A program made the translations under genes and the position numbers. Shown in pieces: positions 1-9,446 of a stretch of DNA of 64,000 nucleotides (its first letter is position 1; the number at the start of each line of letters is the position of its first letter). A model generated the notes under the pieces. The model did no database searches, was not told where the DNA came from, and saw only the letters and a program-made list of their open reading frames with translations. This DNA is from Pseudomonas fragi (GTDB lineage: Bacteria > Pseudomonadota > Gammaproteobacteria > Pseudomonadales > Pseudomonadaceae): contig NZ_NQKQ01000002.1 of NCBI RefSeq assembly GCF_002269505.1, positions 239,005 through 303,004 of the forward strand. The letters run 5' to 3'.

Positions 1-769
1 CGCCGATTTCAACACCCAGGTCGCCACGGGCAACCATGACCGCATCGCTGGCCTTGATCAGGCCGTCGAGGGTTTCGTCATCGGCTACGGCTTCGGCGCG
101 TTCAATCTTCGCGACCAGCCAGGCAGTACCGCCTGCTTCGTCGCGCAGTTGGCGGGCGTATTCCATGTCGGCAGCGTCACGCGGGAACGACACGGCCAGG
201 TAGTCGACCTGCATTTCGGCAGCCAGCTTGATGTCGGCCTTGTCTTTTTCAGTCAGGGCCGGCGCGGTCAGGCCGCCACCGCGACGGTTGATGCCTTTGT
301 GGTCGGACAACGGGCCGCCGATCAGCACGGTGCAGTGCAGCGCGTCGTCGGTGGCGGTGTCTACACGCATGACCACACGGCCGTCGTCGAGCAGCAGCTC
401 GTCGCCGACGCCGCAGTCTTTAACCAGATCCGGGTAGTCGATACCGACCACTTGCTGGTTGCCTTCGGTCAACGGATGGCTGGTGGAGAAGGTGAATTGA
501 TCACCGATCTTCAGCTCGATCTTTTTGTTGGCGAATTTGGCGATACGAATTTTCGGGCCTTGCAGGTCGCCCAGCAGGGCGACGAAACGACCGTGCTTGG
601 CAGCAATGTCACGTACCAGCTTGGCACGAGCCTTGTGCTCGTCGGGGGTGCCGTGGGAAAAGTTCAGACGGGCAACGTCCAGGCCAGCGAGGATCAGCTG
701 TTCCAGCATTTCCGGTGAATTGCTGGCAGGGCCAAGTGTGGCAACAATTTTGGTTCGACGAACAGACAT
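1..769 (-). CDS. pyk: Pyruvate kinase (N-terminal part, runs off the left edge)
   Basis: Converts phosphoenolpyruvate and ADP to pyruvate and ATP, the last step of glycolysis, in the cytoplasm. The reading frame is open from the ATG at 769 to the window edge (about 256 residues). It starts MSVRRTKIVATLGPAS and contains the active-site stretch ARLNFSHG, GDLQGPKIRI, and near the edge the K-IE and MVARGDLGVEIG signatures of the family. A full pyruvate kinase is about 470-480 residues, so roughly the C-terminal half lies outside. By family and neighbourhood this is the type II enzyme annotated pykA in P. aeruginosa; which paralogue it is cannot be settled from the N-terminus alone. Confidence 0.95.
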   Translation of the reverse strand, partial: MSVRRTKIVATLGPASNSPEMLEQLILAGLDVARLNFSHGTPDEHKARAKLVRDIAAKHGRFVALLGDLQGPKIRIAKFANKKIELKIGDQFTFSTSHPLTEGNQQVVGIDYPDLVKDCGVGDELLLDDGRVVMRVDTATDDALHCTVLIGGPLSDHKGINRRGGGLTAPALTEKDKADIKLAAEMQVDYLAVSFPRDAADMEYARQLRDEAGGTAWLVAKIERAEAVADDETLDGLIKASDAVMVARGDLGVEIG

Positions 770-931
770 GCAAAGACTCCTGAGTTCAAGCGCTGCCAAA
801 GGCTACTATGGTCTTTGGCTGTAGTCATTGTTCCTCTGCACTACTTTCTGCTTAAGTTGTGGTGCATCGGGTCTGTTGTCTGAAGAATCTGGCCGTGGGG
901 TCGATACACTGTTGTGAACAGGAGATACCCC

Positions 932-1312
932 ATGCGAATCATGCTCGTTTTATTGTTGGTCGCCAGCGCGACAGGTTGCACCCGTTGGTCGATGAACCAC
1001 CATTTGAACAATGCTTACCGTGCTTACGACCGGGGCAATTGTGAAGCTGTAATGCTTGAGTTGTCCGAGGTTGATCGCGACAGCCGCAGTCGCCCGTACA
1101 TCTGGCCACAAACAGCTATGCTCCGGGGACTGTGCCTTGAGCGTACGAAGTTTTACCTGGATGCGGCCCAGACTTACCAGTACATCATCAACGAATTTCC
1201 CAAGAGCGAGTACGCCTACCGGGCCAAGGCGCGGATCGAGACCCTGCGCATTCTCAAGTTCATCCCGGGCCCTGGTACAACCGCCCAGAGCGTACCGTTG
1301 ACCATTCCATGA
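932..1312 (+). CDS. Small TPR-like lipoprotein
   Basis: A predicted lipoprotein of 126 residues. The start at 932 is preceded by AGGAGA at proper spacing; an in-frame ATG at 914 has no such site. Residues 1-16 form a signal peptide ending in a lipobox ATGC, so the mature protein would begin at Cys and be membrane anchored. The rest has the helical, tyrosine- and alanine-rich pattern of tetratricopeptide proteins (AAQTYQYIINEFPKSEYAY, with a typical FPKSxYA turn), as in small assembly or scaffold lipoproteins. The partner is unknown. It is a single gene pointing away from pyk. Confidence 0.75.
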   Translation: MRIMLVLLLVASATGCTRWSMNHHLNNAYRAYDRGNCEAVMLELSEVDRDSRSRPYIWPQTAMLRGLCLERTKFYLDAAQTYQYIINEFPKSEYAYRAKARIETLRILKFIPGPGTTAQSVPLTIP

Positions 1313-1551
1313 TGGTCGAAATTTAAACTGGTCATTTGTAACCGGTTGGCTACTATTAAATTCGTTTGAGTGCCTTTTGTTTTCTGCTGTACTCAAAAGG
1401 TTGTTTATTCCTTCGGTTGTTTGATATGTCGAGCTTCAGGTGAAGGTGGCGAGCAGATTTACACGTAATCGTTGAACCGGGTGTGTGGGGCAGGGCGTTT
1501 CTAGACGCCAGCGCGGCCATGCTGAATGGCCTCTTTTTAGTGAAATCGAAC

Positions 1552-1911
1552 ATGGTCATAGAACGGCTTATCCAGCGGCACCAACTGAAGTTTTTCCTCC
1601 AGGTGTTCAATCGGTTCACAGATCAGCCCATTGGTTCTTTGGGCAATGTGTCCGATGGCGGGTTGATGCTGATCAGCCAGTTACCCATGTTGGTGGACGC
1701 CAATTTCGAGTTTCGTATAAAACTTCCCGACATTGACGGATTCCCGCCGTTTATTGATCTGACGGCGCGCTGCCTGTGGTGTCGCGAAGATGCAACGCCC
1801 AATTATTACGATTGCGGGTTTATCCTGTATCAGCCGCCTGCCGACTATGCCGGCTTGATCAGTGCCTTGCAGCGTTACTTCAGCTTTCAGCCCCTGCAGG
1901 CCTCTGCCTAG
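1552..1911 (+). CDS. PilZ-domain protein
   Basis: A 119-residue protein made almost wholly of one PilZ fold, the c-di-GMP receptor domain. Visible signatures are a basic stretch near the N-terminus (ERLIQRHQLKFFLQVFNR) and the N-x-S-x-x-G motif as NVSDGGL, followed by the beta-barrel pattern ending CGF. The R-x-x-x-R motif is imperfect, so ligand binding is inferred from the family. The start is uncertain: ATG 1552 gives a start typical of close relatives, while in-frame ATGs at 1483 and 1519 would add an N-terminus without recognisable features. None has a strong ribosome binding site. It probably senses c-di-GMP in motility or biofilm control. Confidence 0.75.
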   Translation: MVIERLIQRHQLKFFLQVFNRFTDQPIGSLGNVSDGGLMLISQLPMLVDANFEFRIKLPDIDGFPPFIDLTARCLWCREDATPNYYDCGFILYQPPADYAGLISALQRYFSFQPLQASA

Positions 1912-1978
1912 CGCAAGGGCTGGTCTTGCGCGGGTTTGAGCGCCTAGACTGTCGAGGTCTACTGCTCAGGAACCCCCC

Positions 1979-3430
1979 GTGACCTCTATCTTCTGGTACG
2001 ACTACGAAACCACTGGCATCAACCCGCGCTGTGACCGGGCGGTGCAAGTGGCCGGCATCCGCACCGACCTTGATCTCAACGAAATTGATCATCCGGTCAA
2101 TCTCTATTGCCAGCCCAGCGACGATATTCTCCCGCATCCGATGGCCTGCCTGATCACCGGTATCACGCCCGCCCGTCTCGAAGACAAGGGCCTGGGCGAG
2201 GCCGAGTTCATGACCCGCACCCATGCCCAGCTGGCATTGCCCGGCACCTGCGGGGCGGGCTACAACTCGCTGCGCTTCGATGACGAGGTTACCCGCTATA
2301 GCCTGTACCGAAATTTCTTCGACCCCTATGCGCGGGAATGGCAGGGCGGCAACAGTCGCTGGGACCTGATTGATGTGGTGCGCACCGCCTATGCCCTGCG
2401 ACCTGACGGGATCGTCTGGCCTGAGGACGACGGGCGGGTGACCCTCAAGCTTGAGCGTTTGACGGCCGCCAACGGGATCGATCATGGCCAGGCCCACGAT
2501 GCGTTGTCCGACGTGCGGGCTACCATAGCCCTGGCCCGGCTGATTCGTGACAAACAACCCAAGTTATATGATTGGTTATTCCAGTTACGCAGCAAACAAC
2601 GGGTGCTTGATCACATTCGACTGTTGCAGCCCATGCTGCATATCTCCGGGCGTTTTTCGGCGGCCAGGCATTATGCCGGTGTGGTCTTGCCGCTGGGCTG
2701 GCACCCAAAGAATCGTAATGCACTGATTGTGTTCGATCTGCACTTTGATCCCCAACCTTTACTGGACATGGACGCCGCGGCATTACGCAAAATGCTCTAT
2801 ACCCGGCGTGAAGATTTACCCGACGGTCAATTACCCATTGCGCTAAAGCTGATTCAAATTAATCGTTGCCCGGTGGTCGCACCCTTGAATGTAGTGCGGG
2901 CCCAGGACCAACAGCGTTTGCAACTGGACATGGACCTCTATCACGCCCGAGCCCGTAGCCTTGTTGAGGCTCAGCAAGTTTGGCAAGACAAGTTGTCGGC
3001 CATTTATGCCCATGAAGACTTTACCCCCAGTGAAGATCCCGAGCAGCAATTGTATGACGGCTTTATCGGCGATCGAGACCGTCGACTGTGTGAGCAGGTC
3101 AGGCACAGTGACCCGGAGCAGTTGGCCAAAGATGCATGGCCATTTGATGATGAGCGTTTGCCCGAATTGTTGTTTCGCTACCGTGCCCGTAACTTTGCGC
3201 ATACCTTGAGTGAACAAGAACTGCAGCGTTGGCAGGAGTTCTGCCAGCAACGTTTGACAGACCCGGCCATGGGCGCGCCTTTGACCCTGGACAGTTTTAT
3301 GCGGGCAGCAGACGAACTCTCACGCAGTGCCACGCCTGCCCAGCTGAAGCTTCTGGCCGAGTGGCAGCGCTATGCGAAGGCATTGAGCCGACGCGTCGGG
3401 CTGAGCCCGCCAGACGAAAGGGGTGACTAA
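1979..3430 (+). CDS. sbcB: Exodeoxyribonuclease I
   Basis: A 483-residue 3'-5' single-strand DNA exonuclease used in recombination and mismatch repair. The start is GTG at 1979. The DEDDh exonuclease motifs are present: D and E in FWYDYETTGINP near the N-terminus, a middle Asp region GYNSLRFDDE, and H/D in HGQAHDALSDVRAT near residue 170. The rest matches the SH3-like and C-terminal helical domains of the family, and the length is normal (E. coli is 475). The gene ends just before a bidirectional terminator shared with mvaT, so it appears to be monocistronic. Confidence 0.95.
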   Translation: MTSIFWYDYETTGINPRCDRAVQVAGIRTDLDLNEIDHPVNLYCQPSDDILPHPMACLITGITPARLEDKGLGEAEFMTRTHAQLALPGTCGAGYNSLRFDDEVTRYSLYRNFFDPYAREWQGGNSRWDLIDVVRTAYALRPDGIVWPEDDGRVTLKLERLTAANGIDHGQAHDALSDVRATIALARLIRDKQPKLYDWLFQLRSKQRVLDHIRLLQPMLHISGRFSAARHYAGVVLPLGWHPKNRNALIVFDLHFDPQPLLDMDAAALRKMLYTRREDLPDGQLPIALKLIQINRCPVVAPLNVVRAQDQQRLQLDMDLYHARARSLVEAQQVWQDKLSAIYAHEDFTPSEDPEQQLYDGFIGDRDRRLCEQVRHSDPEQLAKDAWPFDDERLPELLFRYRARNFAHTLSEQELQRWQEFCQQRLTDPAMGAPLTLDSFMRAADELSRSATPAQLKLLAEWQRYAKALSRRVGLSPPDERGD

Positions 3431-3443
3431 AAGTCAGGCAATA

Positions 3444-3469
3444 AAAAACGCCAGCAAGCTGGCGTTTTT
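3444..3469. terminator. Bidirectional intrinsic terminator between sbcB and mvaT
   Basis: A perfect stem ACGCCAGC / GCTGGCGT with an AA loop is flanked by A-run and T-run, so it works on both strands for the convergent sbcB and mvaT genes. Confidence 0.9.
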
Positions 3470-3506
3470 AGTGGCATCGCAAAAAGAGTTGCGGGCCCGG
3501 TGTCAC

Positions 3507-3884
3507 TTAGTCGAGCAAAGTAGCCCAACCTTCAACCACGTCGCCGCCCCACTTGGCTTTCCACTCTTTCAGAGTTTTGTGGTTGCCACCTTTGGTTTCA
3601 ATCACTTCACCATTGTGTGGGTTTTTGTATTGTTTAACCTTACGGGCACGTTTGGTGCCGGTAGTTTTAACAACGCCACGCGGTGCTTTGCTAACTTTGG
3701 ATTCTGGATCCAGCAGAGCGATGATATCGCGTAGCGATTTTTGGTATTCGCCCATCAGCGTACGCAGTTTGCCTTCAAATTCCAGCTCGGTTTGAAGTTT
3801 GTCGTCTTCGGACAGGTTCTTCAGGCGGGCTTGCAGTTCTTTGATGGCTTCTTCGGTTGCACGATATTCGTTGATCAAGGACAT
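3507..3884 (-). CDS. mvaT: MvaT, H-NS-family xenogeneic silencer
   Basis: A 125-residue nucleoid protein of the Pseudomonas H-NS family that binds AT-rich DNA and silences foreign genes. Residues 1-60 are the coiled-coil dimerisation/oligomerisation region (LINEYRATEEAIKELQARL). The C-terminus carries the DNA-binding domain with the basic KRARKVKQYKNP patch and KGGNHKTLKEWKAKWG, the segment that inserts into the AT minor groove. It matches MvaT more closely than its paralogue MvaU. The AT-rich DNA just upstream is consistent with autoregulation, as known for the family. Its likely targets include the low-GC accessory genes at the far end of this window. Confidence 0.95.
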   Translation of the reverse strand: MSLINEYRATEEAIKELQARLKNLSEDDKLQTELEFEGKLRTLMGEYQKSLRDIIALLDPESKVSKAPRGVVKTTGTKRARKVKQYKNPHNGEVIETKGGNHKTLKEWKAKWGGDVVEGWATLLD

Positions 3885-4232
3885 GAGGATAACCTTATGT
3901 TGAAAAGGATGTCAGGGAGACAGTGGCGCAATAGTAGTCAGACAGTTACTGCAAGTAAACATGAAAGGGCTATTTAATTTAAATTTTTATTCATTAACTT
4001 AGCCTCGCCAATATGCGCGCTATTAAATAGACCGCAGTACAGTGAGGTTAATAAGGACGATCAATAACATCGGTAATTGTCCGTCCTTTGCAGTGCAGGC
4101 CGCGTCGATGCTGGCGTGGCGCCTGTGGTGCGCGACCCGATGGCGCAGGCAGCGAGCCGCAACGAATACTGCAGTTTTGCTGCGCACTCGCTAGAATGGC
4201 GGCCTTAGTAAAGTTTTTGGAGTTTTCCCCTC
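3885..4232. promoter_or_regulatory. Divergent AT-rich intergenic region of mvaT and purU
   Basis: There is no gene here. The stretch 3966-4030 is conspicuously AT-rich for this genome, as expected for an MvaT-bound, autoregulated promoter. The rest carries the leaders of both divergent genes. I could not fix a single convincing -35/-10 pair by eye. Confidence 0.5.
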
Positions 4233-5081
4233 ATGCGCACTTTTCGGTTGGTGATTGCGTGCCCCGACGGCGTCGGCATTGTCGCCAAGGTCAGCAATTT
4301 CCTTGCCTCCCACAATGGCTGGATCACAGAAGCAAGCCACCACTCGGACGACCAGAGCGGTTGGTTCTTTATGCGTCACGAGATTCGTGCCGATTCCCTG
4401 CCGTTCGGCCTGGAAGCGTTTCGTGAGGCATTTGCCCCGATCGCCGAAGAGTTCTCGATGGAATGGCGCATTACCGATACGGCGCAGAAAAAGCGCGTGG
4501 TATTGATGGCCAGCCGCGAATCCCACTGCCTGGCAGATTTGCTGCACCGCTGGCACAGCGACGAGCTGGACTGCGATATTTCCTGCGTGATTTCCAATCA
4601 CGATGACCTGCGCAGCATGGTCGAGTGGCATGGCATCCCGTTCTATCACGTACCGGTTGACCCGAAGAACAAAGAGCCGGCGTTTGCCGAGGTATCGCGA
4701 CTGGTCAAGCATCACGATGCCGAAGTTGTGGTGCTGGCGCGTTACATGCAAATCCTGCCGCCTGATCTGTGCCGCGAATATGCAGGCCAGGTTATCAACA
4801 TCCACCACAGCTTCCTGCCGTCGTTTGTGGGCGCCAAGCCTTATCACCAGGCATCGATGCGAGGCGTGAAGCTGATCGGCGCAACCTGCCATTATGTGAC
4901 TGAAGAGCTGGATGCCGGTCCTATCATCGAGCAGGACGTGGTACGCGTCAGCCACAGTGACAGCATCGAGGATATGGTGCGTTTCGGTCGTGATGTCGAG
5001 AAGATGGTGCTGGCCCGTGGCCTGCGTTATCACCTTGAAGATCGCGTGCTGGTGCATGGCAACAAGACGGTCGTATTCTGA
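4233..5081 (+). CDS. purU: Formyltetrahydrofolate deformylase
   Basis: Hydrolyses 10-formyltetrahydrofolate to formate and tetrahydrofolate, balancing one-carbon pools and feeding formate to PurT. It is 282 residues. An N-terminal ACT domain (residues about 1-80, FRLVIACPDGVGIVAKVSNFL) would sense glycine or methionine. A formyltransferase-fold catalytic domain follows, with the conserved NIHHSFLPSFVGAKPYHQA block (catalytic Asn/His) and the later Asp in ELDAGPIIEQD. The length is normal. It lies next to mvaT as in P. aeruginosa. A REP element and a small gene follow. Confidence 0.95.
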   Translation: MRTFRLVIACPDGVGIVAKVSNFLASHNGWITEASHHSDDQSGWFFMRHEIRADSLPFGLEAFREAFAPIAEEFSMEWRITDTAQKKRVVLMASRESHCLADLLHRWHSDELDCDISCVISNHDDLRSMVEWHGIPFYHVPVDPKNKEPAFAEVSRLVKHHDAEVVVLARYMQILPPDLCREYAGQVINIHHSFLPSFVGAKPYHQASMRGVKLIGATCHYVTEELDAGPIIEQDVVRVSHSDSIEDMVRFGRDVEKMVLARGLRYHLEDRVLVHGNKTVVF

Positions 5082-5100
5082 TCGGTTATTGATTAACACA

Positions 5101-5124
5101 GTGGGAGCGAGCCTGCTCGCGAAG
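5101..5124. repeat. REP-type palindrome
   Basis: GTGGGAGCGAGCCTGCTCGC is the classic Pseudomonas REP head with an internal GCGAGC/GCTCGC stem, sitting between purU and the small ORF. A second, more symmetric copy is at 8949-8974. Confidence 0.75.
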
Positions 5125-5144
5125 GATTGCAAGCGGAGGATGTG

Positions 5145-5327
5145 ATGAGCGATCCACTCGACAAGGCGACATCCAGTGCTCCACTGACCTTGGGCGAGGG
5201 CTGTCTGAGTCGCTACGACCCGGATGCCCTCAGTCCTGAGGACGGCACCGATTTCCCCGGTGCCGCCGAGCTTTGGGAGCAGGAGCTACAAGCTGCAGGG
5301 CTGCAGCTTGTTGTGCCTGAAGCTTAA
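5145..5327 (+). CDS. Small acidic protein of unknown function
   Basis: A 60-residue protein, start [11 protein letters not shown], supported by a strong GGAGGA ribosome binding site 5-8 bases upstream. The sequence is acidic, with a [32 protein letters not shown] core and no membrane segment. I do not recognise a family. Its stop codon overlaps the stop of the converging chemoreceptor gene by two bases, leaving no room for a terminator between them. The good start signal and normal codon usage argue that it is real; an in-frame ATG at 5127 is less likely. Confidence 0.55.
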   Translation: MSDPLDKATSSAPLTLGEGCLSRYDPDALSPEDGTDFPGAAELWEQELQAAGLQLVVPEA

Positions 5328-7213
5328 ATCCTGAAACTGCCCACCAGATGTTTCAGGCGTGCAGCCTGCTGTTCCAGATCGGAACACGCGCGAAGGGTTG
5401 ATTGAAGGTTTTCGACGCCTTCCTGATTCAGCGTATTGATCTCGGTAATATCCATATTGATCGACTCGACTACCGAGGTTTGCTCCTCGGTTGCCGTGGC
5501 GACAGACTGGTTCATGCCGTCGATTTCACCAATGCGCTCGGTCACGCTGATCAGGCGCTCTCCAGCACGGTTGGCGATCTCCACGCTGTCCTGGCTATGA
5601 CGCTGGCTTTCTTCCATGGTGCTCACCGAACCGCGGGCACTGACCTGCAATTCCTCGATCATTTTTTGCACTTGCTGCGCCGATTCCTGGGTGCGGTGCG
5701 CCAGATTGCGCACTTCATCCGCGACTACCGCAAAGCCGCGGCCGGCTTCGCCTGCGCGGGCCGCTTCGATGGCCGCGTTCAGCGCCAGCAGGTTGGTTTG
5801 CTGGGAAATACTGGTGATCACTTCCAGGATCTGACCAATGTTCACCGTCTTGTCATTCAGTGACTCGATATGACCGCTGGATGTGCCAAGCATTTGCGAC
5901 AGTTTTTGCATCGAGTTGATGCTGCGTTCTACCACTTGCTGGCCTTCTTCGGCCAAACCCCGTGCGTCGCTGGCCTGGTGCGAGGCCTGGGCGGCGTTGC
6001 GGGCGATTTCCTGTGCGGCTGCACCCAGTTCGTTGATGGCTGCCGCGACGCTGTTGGTGCGGCTGGCTTGCTCGTCAGAGTTGAGCATCGATGAGTTGGA
6101 GGCGCTGACAACTCGCAGGACCACCTCGTTGACTTGACCGGTGGCTGAGGCCACTTCGCTGATAGAGGCGTGAATGCGCTCGACAAAGCGGTTGAACGCG
6201 CTGCCCAGGGTTCCGAACTCATCCTGGGATTCCACGACCAGGCGGCGGGTCAGGTCGCCTTCGCCTTCGGCGATGTTCTGCATTGCACGGGTCATCACGT
6301 GCAGCGGTTGCATCAGCAGGCGAATCAACAGGCCGAGCAGGGCGATGATCGAAACCACGGCAATAACGGTGGCAATGATTGCCGACGTACGAAATTCAGT
6401 GAGCGCAGCGAAAGCCTGTTCCTTGTCAATCGACAGGCCGATGTACCAGTTGGCCGAGCCCAGCCCCTTGATCGGGGTAAAGCTGACGATCCGGGTTTTG
6501 CCATTGGCCTGGATCTCGCTGAACGCTGTGGTGATCGCGGGAGTATCCTGTGGATAGATATCCTTCAGGTTTTTGGTCGCCAGGCTTTTGTCCGGGTGCA
6601 CCAGGATTTCACCGTCGGCGTCGATCAGAAAGGCGTAGCCCATACCGTTGAAATTCAGCGCATTGATACTGTCGATAATGGCTTGCAGGGTCATGTCGGC
6701 GCCGACTACGCCCAGGGTTTGCCCGGCCTTTTTCACCGGGGCCCCGATGGTTATAACCATCTGTCCGGTGGCCGCGTCTATATAAGGTTTGGTCAGGCTT
6801 GAGGCGCTGCTGTTGAGCGCATCCTTGTACCAGGGCCGGGTGCGCGGGTCGTAGCCATCAGGCATTTTGCTGTCAGGGCGAATGGTAAAACCGCCTTGGC
6901 TGTCACCAAAATACACTGACATAAAGGTACTGCTCAGGGTTTTTTGTTCCAGCAGGCTGGCCACTTGGGCGGGCTCTGGAGTCAGGGCGATGGATTCGGC
7001 GAGGTTTTGCGCCAGCAGGATCCGGCCGCCGAGCCAGGTCTGGATATTGTTGGCGGTGACACTGCCCATCTCGTGCAGGTAGTTGTCCAGGTTGTTGCGG
7101 ATTGCATTGCGTTGCAGGTAGTCGTTGTACAGCGTAAATAGCGAAAAGGCGGCTATTACGATCAGGGACGCGGCAAGCAGGATTTTATGGCTGAAACGCA
7201 GGTTTTTATTCAT
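5324..7213 (-). CDS. Amino-acid-type dCache chemoreceptor (PctA-like MCP)
   Basis: A 629-residue methyl-accepting chemotaxis protein of the inner membrane. TM1 is at about 10-30, a periplasmic dCache_1 domain at 35-275, TM2 at about 280-305, then HAMP, then a signalling domain with the hairpin [19 protein letters not shown]. The ligand pocket has Y121, R126, W128, Y129, Y144, D146 and D173. These are the residues of the amino-acid-binding dCache signature known from PctA/PctB, at the same spacing, so L-amino acids are the likely attractants. There is no C-terminal CheR-binding pentapeptide. It lies next to purU, as the pct genes do in P. aeruginosa. Confidence 0.93.
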   Translation of the reverse strand: MNKNLRFSHKILLAASLIVIAAFSLFTLYNDYLQRNAIRNNLDNYLHEMGSVTANNIQTWLGGRILLAQNLAESIALTPEPAQVASLLEQKTLSSTFMSVYFGDSQGGFTIRPDSKMPDGYDPRTRPWYKDALNSSASSLTKPYIDAATGQMVITIGAPVKKAGQTLGVVGADMTLQAIIDSINALNFNGMGYAFLIDADGEILVHPDKSLATKNLKDIYPQDTPAITTAFSEIQANGKTRIVSFTPIKGLGSANWYIGLSIDKEQAFAALTEFRTSAIIATVIAVVSIIALLGLLIRLLMQPLHVMTRAMQNIAEGEGDLTRRLVVESQDEFGTLGSAFNRFVERIHASISEVASATGQVNEVVLRVVSASNSSMLNSDEQASRTNSVAAAINELGAAAQEIARNAAQASHQASDARGLAEEGQQVVERSINSMQKLSQMLGTSSGHIESLNDKTVNIGQILEVITSISQQTNLLALNAAIEAARAGEAGRGFAVVADEVRNLAHRTQESAQQVQKMIEELQVSARGSVSTMEESQRHSQDSVEIANRAGERLISVTERIGEIDGMNQSVATATEEQTSVVESINMDITEINTLNQEGVENLQSTLRACSDLEQQAARLKHLVGSFRI

Positions 7214-7408
7214 GGCTTGAAGGGTCCGCTAAGGTCTAAAAGTGTGCGACATACACTCTGGTAAAGCGCGCGCTTGACAAGGCACTGCCAAAACACGGCA
7301 AGTTGCCTGGATATCAAGGCGCTTTACGACGCTAAATCCGGTTTTTTGTGGTCTAGCATTCAGTGTGTATCGACCCGCGATCGCGAAAGATTAATCAAAG
7401 GTGGCAAA

Positions 7409-8893
7409 ATGCCTGACTCTTCTGCTCTAGTAATCGGCGCTGACCTTTCGGGCCAGCCCATCGCCCAGTCCTTGCGCCTGGCCAATCGCCACGGTTTGGT
7501 GGCGGGCGCCACGGGTACGGGCAAAACCGTCACGCTTCAACGTCTGGCGGAGCAGTTCAGCGATGCCGGAGTGGCTGTCTTCGCCGCCGACATCAAGGGT
7601 GACTTGTGCGGTCTTGGCGCTGCCGGCAACCCCCAGGGCAAAATCGCCGAACGGATTGCCGGGATGCCCTGGCTCAATTACCAGCCCAAGGCTTATCCGG
7701 TAACGTTGTGGGATATACAGGGCAAAACTGGCCATCCATTACGGACAACCTTGAGTGAAATGGGGCCGTTGCTGCTGGGCAGCCTGCTGGAGCTGACCGA
7801 TAGCCAGCAGTCGGCCCTCTATGCGGCCTTCAAGGTGGCTGATCGGGAAGGCTTGTTGCTGCTTGATCTCAAAGACCTCAAGGCACTGCTTAATCACCTG
7901 CGTGACAACCCTCAAGTGCTTGGCGATGACGCGGCCCTGATGACCACGGGCTCCAGCCAGGCGCTGCTGCGACGTTTGGCGACCCTTGAGCAGCAGGGCG
8001 CTGAGGCCCTGTTCGGAGAGCCAGCACTGCAACTCGAAGATATTCTGCAGCCGGCCAAAGACGGTCGCGGGCAGATCCATCTGCTGGATGCCAGTCGCCT
8101 GGTGCATGAGGCGCCAAAGGTCTACGCCACGTTTTTGCTGTGGCTGCTGGCAGAGCTTTTTGAGCAGTTGCCCGAGCGTGGTGATACGGACAAACCTTTG
8201 CTGGCGCTGTTCTTCGACGAAGCGCACTTGTTGTTTGCCGGGACACCAAAGGCGTTGCAGGATCGTTTGGAGCAAGTGGTAAGACTGATTCGTTCCAAAG
8301 GTGTAGGGGTGTATTTCGTCACGCAATCACCGGCGGACTTGCCCGACACGGTGCTGGCGCAGTTGGGGTTGCGTATCCAGCACGGGCTGCGGGCCTTTAC
8401 GGCCAAAGAGCAAAAATCCCTGAAAGCCGTGGCAGATGGCTTTCGTCCCAACCCTGCCTTCAGCGCGCTGGCCGTACTGACGGAGCTGGGCACGGGCGAG
8501 GCGCTGGTGGGCATGCTCGAGGAAAAAGGCACGCCGGCGATGGTTCAGCGCGTGCTGATTGCGCCACCGCAATCGCGCATAGGCCCACTTACTGAGGCAG
8601 AGCGGGCGGCACTGATCAGCAGTTCGGCGTTACTGGGGCGCTATGACAAGCCGGTTGACCGGGAGTCGGCTTACGAAATCCTTATGGCCCGCAAGGGCGT
8701 GGCACCGCAAGATCAGGCACAGACCCAGGCTGCGCCGCACGAGCCGGGGTTTCTTGATCAAGCGGGAGATTTTTTGGGCACGACAGCAGGCAAGGCCTTG
8801 CAGTCGATGGCACGCCAGGCAGCGAGCCAGATGGGTCGTCAGCTGGTGCGCGGCTTGCTGGGGTCGTTGCTGGGTGGCAGTAAGCGCAAATAA
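7409..8893 (+). CDS. HerA-like ATPase, DUF853 (YjgR family)
   Basis: A 494-residue P-loop ATPase of the HerA/FtsK superfamily, related to E. coli YjgR, with no settled physiological role. The start at 7409 (MPDSSALVIGADL) is preceded by AAAGGTGG; the open frame extends to 7274 but without family sequence. The Walker A motif GATGTGKT is at residues 33-40, Walker B LLALFFDEAHLLF near 270, and an arginine-rich VRLIRSKGVGVYFVTQSP motif follows. The Ala/Gln-rich C-terminus carries a glycine-rich tail (RGLLGSLLGG) often seen in this family. It stands alone, divergent from the chemoreceptor. Confidence 0.85.
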   Translation: MPDSSALVIGADLSGQPIAQSLRLANRHGLVAGATGTGKTVTLQRLAEQFSDAGVAVFAADIKGDLCGLGAAGNPQGKIAERIAGMPWLNYQPKAYPVTLWDIQGKTGHPLRTTLSEMGPLLLGSLLELTDSQQSALYAAFKVADREGLLLLDLKDLKALLNHLRDNPQVLGDDAALMTTGSSQALLRRLATLEQQGAEALFGEPALQLEDILQPAKDGRGQIHLLDASRLVHEAPKVYATFLLWLLAELFEQLPERGDTDKPLLALFFDEAHLLFAGTPKALQDRLEQVVRLIRSKGVGVYFVTQSPADLPDTVLAQLGLRIQHGLRAFTAKEQKSLKAVADGFRPNPAFSALAVLTELGTGEALVGMLEEKGTPAMVQRVLIAPPQSRIGPLTEAERAALISSSALLGRYDKPVDRESAYEILMARKGVAPQDQAQTQAAPHEPGFLDQAGDFLGTTAGKALQSMARQAASQMGRQLVRGLLGSLLGGSKRK

Positions 8894-8948
8894 AAACGCT
8901 GTAGCCGCAGCCGCTGGCTGCGCCAACCGCAACAGGAAAACTGCAACT

Positions 8949-8974
8949 GTGGGAGCGAGCCTGCTCGCTCCCAC
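8949..8974. repeat. Perfect REP palindrome, possible bidirectional terminator
   Basis: GTGGGAGCGAGC-CT-GCTCGCTCCCAC is a perfect 12-bp inverted repeat with a 2-base loop between the convergent herA-like and dciA genes. It shares the REP head sequence seen at 5101. Confidence 0.85.
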
Positions 8975-8987
8975 AATAGGGCCAGGA

Positions 8988-9446
8988 TCAGTCGGGTTTT
9001 GGCCGCGCGTGGCTCGCCAGGCGCTCAAGGGCGGCGCGCAGCGCAGGGTCGGTAATGCCTTCGGCCGTTGCCTGGATGGTCTGGGCGGCGTCGGCGGACA
9101 AATCCAGCGTGTGACCGGCGACCTTGGCCTGCACCGTTGGCGGCTGTACCTTGAACAGAATGCGGGTCAGGCTGGCAAACTCGTCAAAGGCCTGAAGTTG
9201 ACGCAGCAAGCGTTTTTGCTGATAGCGCAGGCGAGTGGCCCAGTGGCCGTCTGTCACGATCAGCAACAAACTGCCTTCGCGCCATGAGGCAACGTGGCAA
9301 TGCTCCCTCGCAGCTGGCTGAAGCTGGCTTTCGAGCAGGCGTTGCAGGTGTGCCAGGCGCTTGGCATGGCCGAAAATAGCTTTTAGGGGCTTGGCCTCGC
9401 GGAGCAGGACGGAGGGTGCCCGTGCTGGATGTGGGCGAAATGCCAT
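8988..9446 (-). CDS. dciA: DciA-type DnaB helicase loader (DUF721)
   Basis: A 152-residue DUF721 protein. Members of this family (DciA) deliver the replicative helicase DnaB to origins in bacteria that lack DnaC. The start chosen is ATG 9446 (MAFRPHPARAPSVLL). The DUF721 core is visible as the tryptophan-centred GHWATRLRYQQKRLLRQL segment preceded by SLLLIVTD. The C-terminal helical extension is normal for pseudomonads. It is divergent from secA, the standard dciA-secA arrangement in gamma-proteobacteria, which supports the assignment. Confidence 0.85.
   Translation of the reverse strand: MAFRPHPARAPSVLLREAKPLKAIFGHAKRLAHLQRLLESQLQPAAREHCHVASWREGSLLLIVTDGHWATRLRYQQKRLLRQLQAFDEFASLTRILFKVQPPTVQAKVAGHTLDLSADAAQTIQATAEGITDPALRAALERLASHARPKPD

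Noticed and set aside
149..824. Plus-strand open frames at the left edge
   Set aside because: They are complements of the pyruvate kinase gene, which is open on the minus strand to the edge with full family motifs.
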